A stretch of DNA of 45,679 nucleotides from Verrucomicrobiota bacterium (lineage in GTDB: Bacteria; Verrucomicrobiota; Verrucomicrobiia; Verrucomicrobiales; Akkermansiaceae). Shown here in pieces: positions 7,362-15,690 of the stretch (positions are counted from its first letter, which is position 1; every line of letters starts with the position of its first letter). The notes beneath the pieces are model-generated. The model was not told the DNA's origin. It searched no databases and saw only the letters and a list, made by a program, of their open reading frames with translations. Both the position numbers and the translations under genes were made by a program. The stretch spans positions 1 through 45,679 of the forward strand of contig JAPLUI010000231.1 of the NCBI GenBank assembly GCA_026397725.1. The letters are read 5' to 3'.

Positions 7362-9664
7362 TGATCTAACATGTTTATCACATCCGCCTTGCGGGACTCA
7401 GGCGTGACCTTGAGCGAGACCACTTTGCCGTCGCGCAGTTCGCCTTCGACGGTGGTGTTATAGGGTGCATGAAGTTTGAATGAGACGTTCCAGGTCGTGG
7501 GCCAGGCCGGGAAAAGATAAAGCTTCTTGCCGTCGGCTTGCAGCAACATGCATTGCAGGGTGGTCTGGATGTTGGCGCCATGGTCCTGTTCCGGGACCCA
7601 ATCATGGAAGAACGGCCACATCGCAGGGAATCGAGCGCTGGGATTGATGTCGGCAGCCCGGGCGGCCACCAGGCGGCCCGCCTCGTCTCTCAGCCCACGG
7701 CAGGCAGCCTGAATGCTGTCCTGGCACCAGCCCTTGTTAGTACGATTGATGCGCTTTTCGTAGGTCGCGCGGGCCAGGGCGAGATCGGGCCGTCCAACGC
7801 CGTATAGCCTGTAAGGAAAGATCCCATACAATTCCGGATTCTCGGAATTGCGGCGGTCTAAGAACGAGTCGGCCGGACGCAACAGTTTCACGCCGTTAAC
7901 ATCGGCCACCGGTACCGGCGGAACTTCCCGCAGAATCCGCGTCCAGCGTGAACGCTGCGCCTCTGTGGTTAGATTCGGTGGCAGGGCCAGCAGGCGCGGC
8001 AAAAGGTAGCGCAGGCCCGCGATCTCGGGCAACGGATTGACCGCACTGTGGTAGGTTTCCAGCGATTGCGCAGGATCCATGATGATCTTGCCGTTGGCGT
8101 CGCGCTTCTGCCAATAATCGTCCAGGAATGCGATCAGCGGATCGGCCAGCGGCAGCAGCGTGGTTCTGGCAAAGTCCTGATCCTGCGTGAAGTCATAGTG
8201 GTCGAGCATGATCGCCGTCAGTTCGAGAGCGCCGCTCCAATAGCGGGTAATGTAGCTGTTGGTCGGTTCCGGTGCGGTGTTGCCGTAACCATAGTCAGCG
8301 AGATTCGGCAAGCCCCAGAAATACATCGTCTCCGGAAACATCGCCGCGTCCTTGAATCTGTAGTAGGTCTCGATGCGGGCCTTGCTCAGCGCCAGTCCGT
8401 CACGATACATTTTGAAGAACGGTTCCATCATCTCCAGGTCGCCAGCCGCCAGCATCGGCCAGTAGATCAGCCGGGTGTTCTGGAACCAGTAGTTGCCACC
8501 CCACACCCGCCAATCAGGATCGCCTTCCTCCGTCTCGGGCGACGCGCCGGGCTTGGCTTCAACGTTGAATATCGAGCCATTGAACTTGATCGGCGACCCG
8601 CCGCGGCCGGCGCAGGCGCTCATGAATCTCTGGAGAATGTAGCCGCGCGTCACGGTCTGCGCTTCCGGCGTGCCGGCGAGGTGGATCCAACTCCGCGTCC
8701 AGAAGTCCCGCCACCACGATTCATGGGCGAGCCGCGCTTTTGTTAGATCAAGCTTGGCCGCCCGGCTATCCATCTGTTCGAGCCGCGTCAACCAGGCTTG
8801 CGGGGAATCGGTCATGGCCGCCAGGACGGTGATGGCCAGGGTCTGGCGTTTGGCTGGTGCCAGCGACTTGAGCACCTGCGGGCCGTCCGTCACGAAACCG
8901 TCGCCACGCAGACTGGCTCCGAACGTATGATTGAGCAGCGAGTCGGCAAACTTGCCATGCAGCGCTTCCAACTGCTCGGCTTTCAGAACCCGGTCATAGA
9001 CGGACTGCGTGTTGCGGTGATACCAGACCACGCGGTCTTTCCCGCCGTCAGCCACCGTATCGTTGATGACGTAGTCCGGGGTGGAATCGGGTTTGCCATT
9101 CGTGTTCCAGCAGCCAGCCCACTCACACCATTTGGCCGGGTCAAATCTGCGCTGCGGAGTGCGCCAGATCTCCACCCGCGCCGTGACCCCGAAAGGCTGG
9201 CTGCCATCACCTTCCACATGGATCACCGGTTGGTTTGCATCCACCCAGAGACGAATTGTTGATTGCTGATTGCTGCTTGCCGATTGAATGAGAATGGCGC
9301 CCTCGCGTAGCTTCAGTTCCTGCCTGAATCCCTGCGTCACGGCCAGTGGCGGATCGAACTTCATGCGCACCCGGCCGATCTTGCACAGGCAGCATTTTTC
9401 ATCCCAGGCGTCGGCCTTGCTTACTAACAGGACCAGATCGCCATTCGGTTCCACCCACGCATTGACGCCGATGTCGCCATTGCCCAGCGGCATCGAGCCG
9501 GAGGAGTCCTTGCTCGGCGAATCCCAAACGACGTTGCAGGCATCCAGCGGGTCGGCGTCGGCAGCCAACGCAGTGGGGAGAGCAATGCAGGCGACAAGCG
9601 CCGCACAGGTCATGGTCATTCCTATCAGATTTCGATTCATACTATCAGATCTTTCGCGCTTCAT
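7358..9664 (-). CDS. GH95-like glycoside hydrolase with DUF5703-type N-terminus, secreted
   Basis: A 768-aa protein with a signal peptide; an alternative start at 9640 gives MNRNLIGMTMTCAALVACIA directly. The N-terminal part (NVVWDSPSKDSSGSMPLGNGDIGVNAW, then VLLVSKADAWDE) is the beta-sandwich typical of DUF5703 proteins, related to GH95. The C-terminal ~450 residues form the (alpha/alpha)6-type region (GGNYWFQNTRLIYWPMLAAGDLEMMEPF; DNPxx-like PLADPLIAFLDDYW). GH95 enzymes cleave alpha-fucosides or alpha-galactosides; the specificity here is not shown. It is followed on the same strand by the truncated GH106 gene, and fits a rhamnose/fucose-type glycan utilisation locus. Confidence 0.8.
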   Translation of the reverse strand: MKRERSDSMNRNLIGMTMTCAALVACIALPTALAADADPLDACNVVWDSPSKDSSGSMPLGNGDIGVNAWVEPNGDLVLLVSKADAWDEKCCLCKIGRVRMKFDPPLAVTQGFRQELKLREGAILIQSASSNQQSTIRLWVDANQPVIHVEGDGSQPFGVTARVEIWRTPQRRFDPAKWCEWAGCWNTNGKPDSTPDYVINDTVADGGKDRVVWYHRNTQSVYDRVLKAEQLEALHGKFADSLLNHTFGASLRGDGFVTDGPQVLKSLAPAKRQTLAITVLAAMTDSPQAWLTRLEQMDSRAAKLDLTKARLAHESWWRDFWTRSWIHLAGTPEAQTVTRGYILQRFMSACAGRGGSPIKFNGSIFNVEAKPGASPETEEGDPDWRVWGGNYWFQNTRLIYWPMLAAGDLEMMEPFFKMYRDGLALSKARIETYYRFKDAAMFPETMYFWGLPNLADYGYGNTAPEPTNSYITRYWSGALELTAIMLDHYDFTQDQDFARTTLLPLADPLIAFLDDYWQKRDANGKIIMDPAQSLETYHSAVNPLPEIAGLRYLLPRLLALPPNLTTEAQRSRWTRILREVPPVPVADVNGVKLLRPADSFLDRRNSENPELYGIFPYRLYGVGRPDLALARATYEKRINRTNKGWCQDSIQAACRGLRDEAGRLVAARAADINPSARFPAMWPFFHDWVPEQDHGANIQTTLQCMLLQADGKKLYLFPAWPTTWNVSFKLHAPYNTTVEGELRDGKVVSLKVTPESRKADVINMLDQ

Positions 9665-9679
9665 TTCACATTGATTTGC

Positions 9680-10008
9680 CTACGGCACAACGGTTTTGAG
9701 TTTCTCAAGTTCACTCATTCCTGGCTTGGTGTCCTTCCCCTGCCCTGAGTTTGTCGCATGGGTGCCTTCCAGGTGGGAGAGAAAATCGTAGAGCGTTTCA
9801 CGGCTCACAGCGATGCCCTGGGATTTGAGATCGGCCGCAAATTTGGTGACCGAGAACTGGCCGGCCGGGCTGCTGAGCAGGCGGCGCACGAGCCAGCGGA
9901 GGGCGGTGAAATTGGCGACGCCATGGCGTTCGATCAGATCGCGGAGGAGCAACACGTCGACATAGCCTTGGCTTTTTCCCGGATGATCTGTTCAATTTGG
10001 TCTTCCAT
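9680..10008 (-). pseudogene. DUF4143-type AAA ATPase fragment, frameshifted
   Basis: The piece LLLRDLIERHGVANFTALRWLVRRLLSSPAGQFSVTKF followed by SQGIAVSRETLYDFLSHLE matches the middle of DUF4143 ATPases (ERHxVxNxxALRxLxxxL...FSVxKxxxDLKSQG). The upstream frame starting at 10008 (MEDQIEQIIREKAK) joins GYVDVLLLRD only through a frameshift. The N-terminal P-loop and the rest of the C-terminus are missing; a full gene has about 400 codons. It lies just upstream of the GH95-like gene and ends 16 nt before it. Confidence 0.65.
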
Positions 10009-10114
10009 GGAGTCTTTTTAACTCAAACTTGGCCTTCTGAAAAGACCTTATTTCTGTGATTTGGTGTCGGCAAGGAGAATCACTGAGAACAGTCACGGCC
10101 CGCAGACAAGAGGG

Positions 10115-10135
10115 ACACGGCCAGCTTGGCCGTGT
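10115..10135. repeat. 9-bp perfect hairpin upstream of a toxin-antitoxin operon
   Basis: ACACGGCCA and TGGCCGTGT flank a 3-base loop. It is 122 nt upstream of the antitoxin start. It could be an operator for the autoregulated operon or a small dispersed hairpin; no T run follows. Confidence 0.45.
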
Positions 10136-10257
10136 TGCCAATGAAGAAGCGGGCGAGCCGCCCGTTCCCCTCTTTGAAGGGACACCATGAGGAGTCCTGC
10201 GGCAAGAACTGCAAAAATCCGCTCGCATTCGCGGCGGTATTGCGGCATTATATCGCC

Positions 10258-10551
10258 ATGAGCATGCTTACCCTCACTCCAACGGCCGCCCGCGGCAACC
10301 TATCCAAGCTGTTGCGGCGGGCACTCCATGGGGATGACATCGGCATTGTGGTGGATGGCAAGATCGTTGCGCTGCGTCCCGTGGCGGTGGAATCGACCGA
10401 TTACGCGATGCGTGAATACGGCGCAACGGCAGCCGAGTTGGAGAGCTTTGAGAAACGAGTCCATGGCCAGATCCAGAAAGCCGCCAAAGCCGGCAAGCTC
10501 CATGACTTCACCGGTGACATTGAAGCCCTCGTTGCGGGCAAGGGTCACTGA
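10258..10551 (+). CDS. type II antitoxin, Phd/YefM-like
   Basis: The start at 10258 (ATGAGCATG) gives a 97-aa protein beginning MSMLTLTPTAARGNLSKLLRR, then HGDDIGIVVDGKIVALRPV. This is the N-terminal DNA-binding fold of Phd/YefM-type antitoxins, which repress their own operon. The longer upstream open frame lacks any family similarity. The C-terminal part (EYGATAAELESFEKRVHGQIQKA) is helical and charged, as expected for the toxin-neutralising tail. The toxin gene overlaps its last 20 bp. Confidence 0.82.
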   Translation: MSMLTLTPTAARGNLSKLLRRALHGDDIGIVVDGKIVALRPVAVESTDYAMREYGATAAELESFEKRVHGQIQKAAKAGKLHDFTGDIEALVAGKGH

Positions 10552-10816
10552 TGAATTGCTGGAGGAAATTCGCGCCAGAACCAAGCGGGAGCGCCGGGAA
10601 ATCGGCGAGGCCATGAACCGGGTAGTGGCCGCTTGGGGCCAGCCCCACAGCCATTCGGGAATCGGCATCCGCCGCCTGACCACGACAATCTACGAATGCC
10701 GGGTCGGCTTGGATGAGCGCTTGGCATTCGTCTTCCTCGCCACGCCTCCGGAACTGGTGTTATGCTTTTTGGGCAACCATGATCGGATTCAGAAATTCAT
10801 CCGGACCAACCGCTGA
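10532..10816 (+). CDS. RelE/ParE-superfamily toxin (TTG start)
   Basis: The conserved protein runs from VTDELLEEIRARTKRERREIG through GQPHSHSGIGIRRLTTTIYECRVGLDERLAFVF to FLGNHDRIQKFIR. That is a RelE-like fold with the order: charged helix, GxPHxHSGxGIRxL, YExRVGLxxRLxF, xGNHDxxxxFLR. There is no ATG or GTG in this frame near the beginning. The TTG at 10532, within the antitoxin gene, is the best start and gives 94 residues. Overlap with the antitoxin implies translational coupling. The likely activity is mRNA cleavage or ribosome inhibition. Confidence 0.75.
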   Translation: MRARVTDELLEEIRARTKRERREIGEAMNRVVAAWGQPHSHSGIGIRRLTTTIYECRVGLDERLAFVFLATPPELVLCFLGNHDRIQKFIRTNR

Positions 10817-10970
10817 AGACAGAACACAGGTAGGAGGTCAATACGAACATCTAACGGAACAGCATCGAACTTCGAGGCGCTAGCGGCTCGCAGATGGTGG
10901 ATAGATGAGAGGACGCTAAAGCACCTCATTCACGGTTCATGGGCACTGCGGCCAGAGGCATGCCGCTACG

Positions 10971-11043
10971 ATAGAGGTAGGAACGGGGCCTTAGCCCCGC
11001 TCCCCCCTCCGAACCGGACGGGCGGATCTCCCGCATCCGGCTC
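10971..11043 (-). ncRNA. group II intron 3' end: domains V and VI
   Basis: On the minus strand, 11043-11011 reads as a 33-nt hairpin starting GAGCCGGATG and ending GTCCGGTTC, with the catalytic AGC triad. That is the form of group II intron domain V. It is followed by a GC-rich stem (GAGCGGGGC/GCCCCGTTC) and CCTACCTCTATC, the usual domain VI and intron terminus. A near-identical copy lies at 37822-37899. No reverse-transcriptase frame is present upstream, so this is a remnant. The flanks at 11044-11300 contain no recognisable gene, only a minus-strand frame of 62 codons that may belong to the intron. Confidence 0.72.
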
Positions 11044-11316
11044 TCCAGTCAGTGGTTTGCTCCATTACGGAGACTGGCAAATGTCGATCCCCGGGCATCT
11101 AGCAGGCAGAAGAGCCCGAGTTTCGTGAAGCTCAGCGTCGGAGGAACGAATTGCGCCGCCATGGTGTGAACCTTGATAGGATCTCCCCGGAGTCCACTCT
11201 GGTGAGGCTGACACAATTCCCTCCATCACCAAGGCAGTCGTTGAGTTCCTCATACCGGAACAAGTCCATTCTTTCCATTTCCTGAATCTTGACAGCGCCA
11301 GCGAATTCAGCTAGCC

Positions 11317-12792
11317 ATGTGCGGCATGACCATGGAACGCAATGAACCCTGCTATTGCGGGAGCGGTAGAAAATACAAGAAGTGCTGTCTCGGCAAAGAC
11401 GAGACGGAGGCCGCCATGCGCAAGGCGGAGGCACAACGGCAGGCGGAGGCTGAGTTCGAGCAGGAGCGACGTGCGCGCGAAGAGGCGCTGGCGGCACGGC
11501 AGCAGACTGGCGGGTTCGCGCCAGTGAAGACTCGCGGTGACGACGAGACTGCGGCAACCCGCAAGCCCGGACCGCCGCCGCTGCCGGAGGAAGATCAGAA
11601 ATTGGTGGACGCATGGTGGGCGGAGGTGTCACCGGTCTATATGGGCAAAGGTGGTCTGGAACAGGCGGAGTGGCTGCTGGCACGCACGGTGGCCTTTCTG
11701 GATGAGCAACCGCTGCTTTTCCGCCATCTGGAAATTCACGACGAGTTCTTGCTGGAAATCGGCCCTGCGCTCAACCGTGCCGGCCTCATGGCGAGCCATC
11801 ACGCGTTGCTCCTCCGGCTGCGCCGCGAACAACCCGAGGTGTATGCCAAGGGTTTCGGCTACTGGGATACGGACCTGTTGGTTGAGGCGCTGCGAGCCGG
11901 TCGCCGGGACGACATTCCTGCTTGCCTGACACTTTTCCGACAGCATCCGGTCAGGTTCGTCGATGATTTTTCCCTAGTGGTGGACCTGCTAGCCTGGCAG
12001 GGCTGCGAGTCCGAACTGCGCGGATTGCTGGAGCCCACCGCCGCCATGATCGATGAATCGGACGAGGTGATCAATGGCGGATTCGGGATGTGCTGGCTGG
12101 TGAATCTGGCCATGTTTCCCATTTTGGAACTTGGCGACACATCCGCGGACTCGCTGGAAGAACTTTGTGATCGTGTGATGGCGCTGGGATACCTCAGGGA
12201 CGACCGGGACAACCGGAAATGGCTGCGGCGCGTGGCGCTCATGGCCTTGCCGACGGAGATGGCGGCGGGTCTGGATCTGGACCAGGCCCACAGTGTTGCA
12301 TTCGATGACGATGTTGCCTGGAGCTTTGCCGGATGGTTGCGGCGGACCAAGTGCCTGACCTGGTCCAGCGCCCGGTTCCTGGCTGAAGCCATGCTCAAGT
12401 ATTGGGGCTGGCTAGCCGATGCAAATGGGGGCGCGACACGGGCCGGCAGGAAGGGCTCGAAAGCAAGTGGCAAAGCCAACTCCCGCGGCACCTTCGGTCT
12501 CGACGAAGGCCGCTTGCGTGAGTATCTGAATGAATGTTGTCGGGAGTTCTTTGGCATCGGTGCCTACGCGGTGCTGCCCGCACTCCAGGCCTTTCACTAT
12601 TTCACGGAATACCTGGTCGCCCGCAGTTGGCTCGACGGCACGCGGGCCGCCCAACTCCAGGGTTTTGCCGAAAGGGATTTCGAGGTCATCCGGCAGCAGG
12701 TTGGCGCGGACACCACGCCCTTTCGGATCTATCCGACCTACGCGGCGCTCATCGGCGGAATGGATGGATCCATGGAGGAAGTCCGCGCATGA
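11317..12792 (+). CDS. SEC-C motif protein with helical C-terminal region
   Basis: A 491-aa protein. Residues ~9-24 read CYCGSGRKYKKCC, a complete SEC-C zinc-binding motif (CxCxSG...KxCC). Next is a charged, Ala/Glu/Arg-rich coiled-coil-like segment (to ~65), then a long helical region without a family I can name (WWAEVSPVYMGKGGLEQAEWLLARTVAFL... to the end). The start is uncertain: ATGs at 11317, 11326 and 11332 all precede the motif and none has a clear ribosome binding site. The next gene overlaps by 4 bp, with a strong ribosome binding site inside this gene, so the two probably work together. Confidence 0.75.
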   Translation: MCGMTMERNEPCYCGSGRKYKKCCLGKDETEAAMRKAEAQRQAEAEFEQERRAREEALAARQQTGGFAPVKTRGDDETAATRKPGPPPLPEEDQKLVDAWWAEVSPVYMGKGGLEQAEWLLARTVAFLDEQPLLFRHLEIHDEFLLEIGPALNRAGLMASHHALLLRLRREQPEVYAKGFGYWDTDLLVEALRAGRRDDIPACLTLFRQHPVRFVDDFSLVVDLLAWQGCESELRGLLEPTAAMIDESDEVINGGFGMCWLVNLAMFPILELGDTSADSLEELCDRVMALGYLRDDRDNRKWLRRVALMALPTEMAAGLDLDQAHSVAFDDDVAWSFAGWLRRTKCLTWSSARFLAEAMLKYWGWLADANGGATRAGRKGSKASGKANSRGTFGLDEGRLREYLNECCREFFGIGAYAVLPALQAFHYFTEYLVARSWLDGTRAAQLQGFAERDFEVIRQQVGADTTPFRIYPTYAALIGGMDGSMEEVRA

Positions 12793-15596
12793 TCGGATTT
12801 GTTAGGATTGTGGCTGGCACTTCGGTATTTGGCTGCGGTCATGGTGGCGATCTTGGCTTGCCTGGTCGGGAGCGATCCAACGGAACACGGCGTGTCTCCG
12901 CTTGCATGACGCGGAATCTGTTGGGGCTTGGCGGCCTGGCGGGCGGTGTGTTGGCGGGAGACTGGCACCTGCGCGGACAGGAGCAGACCGGGACTGGCGG
13001 AGACCGGCTTGCGATCCGGGATCAAGCCGCGACCGCTCTCGAATCCGGACGAACCGACGAAGCGAAGACGGCGCTTGTCAAGGCCCTCGCCACGAAGTGG
13101 ATGGGAGAGGGCAAGGACGCTGACATTCAGACCATGTTGGAAGCCATTCGCGCCACCGGGAACCAGGCCCTGGCCGTCCGGATATTCCGGGACTTCCTGG
13201 CGGACCCGGCTTTGGCGATTCCGGCGGCCTCCGCTCTGCCGGACGCGAATGATCCGTTTCTCAAGGCCGTCGAGGCTGGCCGGGCGGATGCCATCAGGGA
13301 TTGGATCGGCGCGTCCCTGCGCAAGGCCGGAGAGCCAACCGTGCGCCAGATGACTGCTCTAACAACACCACCGGCGTGGCTCGGCGAGGGATTCGTCAAA
13401 TGGCTGATGCATGGCGGGATGTTGGGCACGGACGATCCGCGGTCGGGCGGTCGGCTTGCGGCACGGGTGTTGTTACTGATGGAGTGGCGTGCACGTCCCA
13501 TGAGCCGCACGATCCAGGCGGACTACCTGGCATGGCAGATGGAAAACTCCATGAACGAGGGCGATGTGGCACGCATGACCGCTTACTTTGCCGGGGTCGC
13601 GGAAGTCTGCCCGGCGTTCGCGTCGGGTGGCGAGTGGGACCGGACGGTGGCATGGCCGATGGCCAAAGCATGGCGGAAGCGGCTGGCGGATGTGGCGAAG
13701 CAGGAAGACCCCGGGGCGGGCGCGGATTGGCGGAAAACCATCGAGGCGTGCTTCGTCACGCCGGCCCGGAACATGGCAAAGGAAGAACGGATTTTTGCCG
13801 CCGCCGGTTTGGAAAAATATATCGAGTCGCTTCTCGATCCCGCCACGCTGGCCGGATCGTCGGAGTCTCCTCCCATCAAGCTTGGCAATGCGCCCGCCAC
13901 GAGGGCCGAACGGGTCAAGGCGTTGACGGGTTTGTTCCAGCCCTATCCCGAGTTTCAGGTAGTGATCGAGCGGAAGCAACTCGCCATGGTTCCGCCCGGC
14001 TTCCCCACGGTTCAGGATGAGCCGCCCGCGCTGATGGTTCGCGCGTTGCAGGATTCCACCAGTCCGCCCGCCCAGCGCTTTGCCATGGTTGGCGAGCTTT
14101 CGCGCGTTCCGAAGCCGCGGTATCAGGAGGTGGCGGCTGCGGGATTCGTGCTTGCCATGCGTGACTATCTGCGCACGGGCGCGGACTTGAACTCTGCCGC
14201 GCTAAGCAACCAGCTTTACCAATTCCAGCTCCAGGACCGCCACGAGGTGTGGATCAAGGCGGCGGCCGAGGTCGCAACGATGGCGGCCGCTGCATTCAAA
14301 ACCCAGCCGAAGCGGGAAGCCTGGAAGGACAACGCCATCATCAAGCGCATCATCGAGTGCGCCATCATCGGCCGCGCCCGCGCTCTAACTGCCGGGTTGA
14401 TCGAATCCCACGGTGCCGCGCTTCACGGCGACACGCACCTCATCACCGCTCTTGCCGAAGCCGGCTGGCTCGATCTGGCCAGCACGCTCTGCAACAGATT
14501 GCCGGAAATCCTGCCCTTCGACGGTTACCCCCGCTTTGTTAGACCGCCGGACTGGCTGCCCAGGCTGTTGGAGGGGATCGTGTCGAAGTCTGATCGCTAT
14601 CGCATCGAGCTTACCGTTTCCTCGTTGTCATGCGAAGGGACGGCACCGAAAATGGAGGAAACCGTGATGGCCCGTCTCATGCCGTTGGCGGAGCGATACG
14701 CAGAGACCGCCGACATGCCCATCGCAAGCCGGATGCAGTGCCTGGCCCTCCTCTGCCGCGAGCCCACGGTGGCCTATCGGCTCAAGGAAGAGCTGGAACG
14801 GGTGGCCGCCGCAATCCGTCCCAATAGTTTCCGGAGCCGGGGCACGATTCTGGGAGGCCTGGATACCCGCGAGGCGTGGTATCTGGAGGCCGCCTTTCTC
14901 GGCAATCTCTTGCGGGACGGACGGCATGACGAAATCACCAAGCGCCTCGAAACGGTTCTCGCCAATCCCTCGGCCTACGAAGCCGGGGCGGCCTTTCTTG
15001 ACCTGTGCCTCAGGCAGTTCCATGAGCACGCCCTGTGGCTGTTAGCTGATGGACACCGGGAACGGGTTGCGGAAGCCATCCCGCTCAGCCTGCGCCTCTA
15101 TGCTTCCATCATGGGACCGGGACCAGGCTGGAACTACCGCGACCATGCCACCATGTTCGTCGAACTCTGCCATGCGACGGGAAAACGCTATGCCGAGTTT
15201 GAGACCTGGCTGGCCGGTCAGTCGAACGATACCCGGGCCGATTACCGGCAGCGGCGCTATGGCCCGAAGGAGTTCAAGATTCCGTGGATATCCGCTTTCT
15301 ATCAACTCGGGGGGTGTCACGATCTCCGTGGCGGGTGGGACGGCGAGGCGTGTGAAGATCTCCGGATCGCGGGGATCCTGGCCTTGACCGGCGACCCCGC
15401 TCTCGTCAAGGCGCAGTCCGAAGGCAAACCCTTGGCGGAAATTGTTGCCCTGAATCTCCTGCGGACGGCGAAAGCAACGCCGGAGGACAAGCTGGCCCTC
15501 ATCGCCCGGTGGCGGGAGCGCCACCCCAATCATCCGCTGCTCGACGAGACGGAGCGCTTGCTGCGGAAAAATGCGGTTCGGGCAGGATCCCAATGA
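12789..15596 (+). CDS. large helical-repeat protein coupled to the SEC-C protein
   Basis: The start at 12789 is supported by GGAGGAAG 8-15 nt upstream and by the ATGA overlap with the SEC-C gene; it gives 935 aa. An alternative ATG at 12906 (MTRNLLGLGGLAGGVLAGDW) would put a hydrophobic stretch at the very N-terminus and drop about 40 unconvincing residues. The body is almost entirely helical with many Ala/Leu pairs and short TPR-like units (AATALESGRTDEAKTALVKALATKW; ARALTAGLIESHGAALHGDTHLITALAEAGWLDLASTL). I recognise no catalytic motif. It probably forms a solenoid scaffold. Convergent with the gene on the other strand. Confidence 0.72.
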   Translation: MIGFVRIVAGTSVFGCGHGGDLGLPGRERSNGTRRVSACMTRNLLGLGGLAGGVLAGDWHLRGQEQTGTGGDRLAIRDQAATALESGRTDEAKTALVKALATKWMGEGKDADIQTMLEAIRATGNQALAVRIFRDFLADPALAIPAASALPDANDPFLKAVEAGRADAIRDWIGASLRKAGEPTVRQMTALTTPPAWLGEGFVKWLMHGGMLGTDDPRSGGRLAARVLLLMEWRARPMSRTIQADYLAWQMENSMNEGDVARMTAYFAGVAEVCPAFASGGEWDRTVAWPMAKAWRKRLADVAKQEDPGAGADWRKTIEACFVTPARNMAKEERIFAAAGLEKYIESLLDPATLAGSSESPPIKLGNAPATRAERVKALTGLFQPYPEFQVVIERKQLAMVPPGFPTVQDEPPALMVRALQDSTSPPAQRFAMVGELSRVPKPRYQEVAAAGFVLAMRDYLRTGADLNSAALSNQLYQFQLQDRHEVWIKAAAEVATMAAAAFKTQPKREAWKDNAIIKRIIECAIIGRARALTAGLIESHGAALHGDTHLITALAEAGWLDLASTLCNRLPEILPFDGYPRFVRPPDWLPRLLEGIVSKSDRYRIELTVSSLSCEGTAPKMEETVMARLMPLAERYAETADMPIASRMQCLALLCREPTVAYRLKEELERVAAAIRPNSFRSRGTILGGLDTREAWYLEAAFLGNLLRDGRHDEITKRLETVLANPSAYEAGAAFLDLCLRQFHEHALWLLADGHRERVAEAIPLSLRLYASIMGPGPGWNYRDHATMFVELCHATGKRYAEFETWLAGQSNDTRADYRQRRYGPKEFKIPWISAFYQLGGCHDLRGGWDGEACEDLRIAGILALTGDPALVKAQSEGKPLAEIVALNLLRTAKATPEDKLALIARWRERHPNHPLLDETERLLRKNAVRAGSQ

Positions 15597-15622
15597 CGAA
15601 CCTCCCGGATCTTCCGGTTCGT
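15596..15622. terminator. weak hairpin between convergent genes
   Basis: ACGAACC and GGTTCGT pair across a 13-base loop directly after the stop codon of the helical-repeat gene. There is no T run, so a role in termination is only suggested by its position between two converging transcripts. Confidence 0.3.
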
Positions 15623-15690
15623 GCGCTCAGGGCGCTTCGATCTCACAGTTCCTGATCCCGGCGGAAAATGGTCTTACTTGATCATTGGAA

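Noticed and set aside
10851..10915. ATCTAAC at 10851 as a canonical R'' box of a further attC site
   Set aside because: No GTTRRRY or GTTCKGY partner at a suitable distance and no paired L arms.
12534..12788. A 1020-aa version of the helical-repeat protein starting at 12534
   Set aside because: It would overlap the SEC-C gene by 259 bp; the ATG at 12789 has a strong ribosome binding site and the usual 4-bp overlap.
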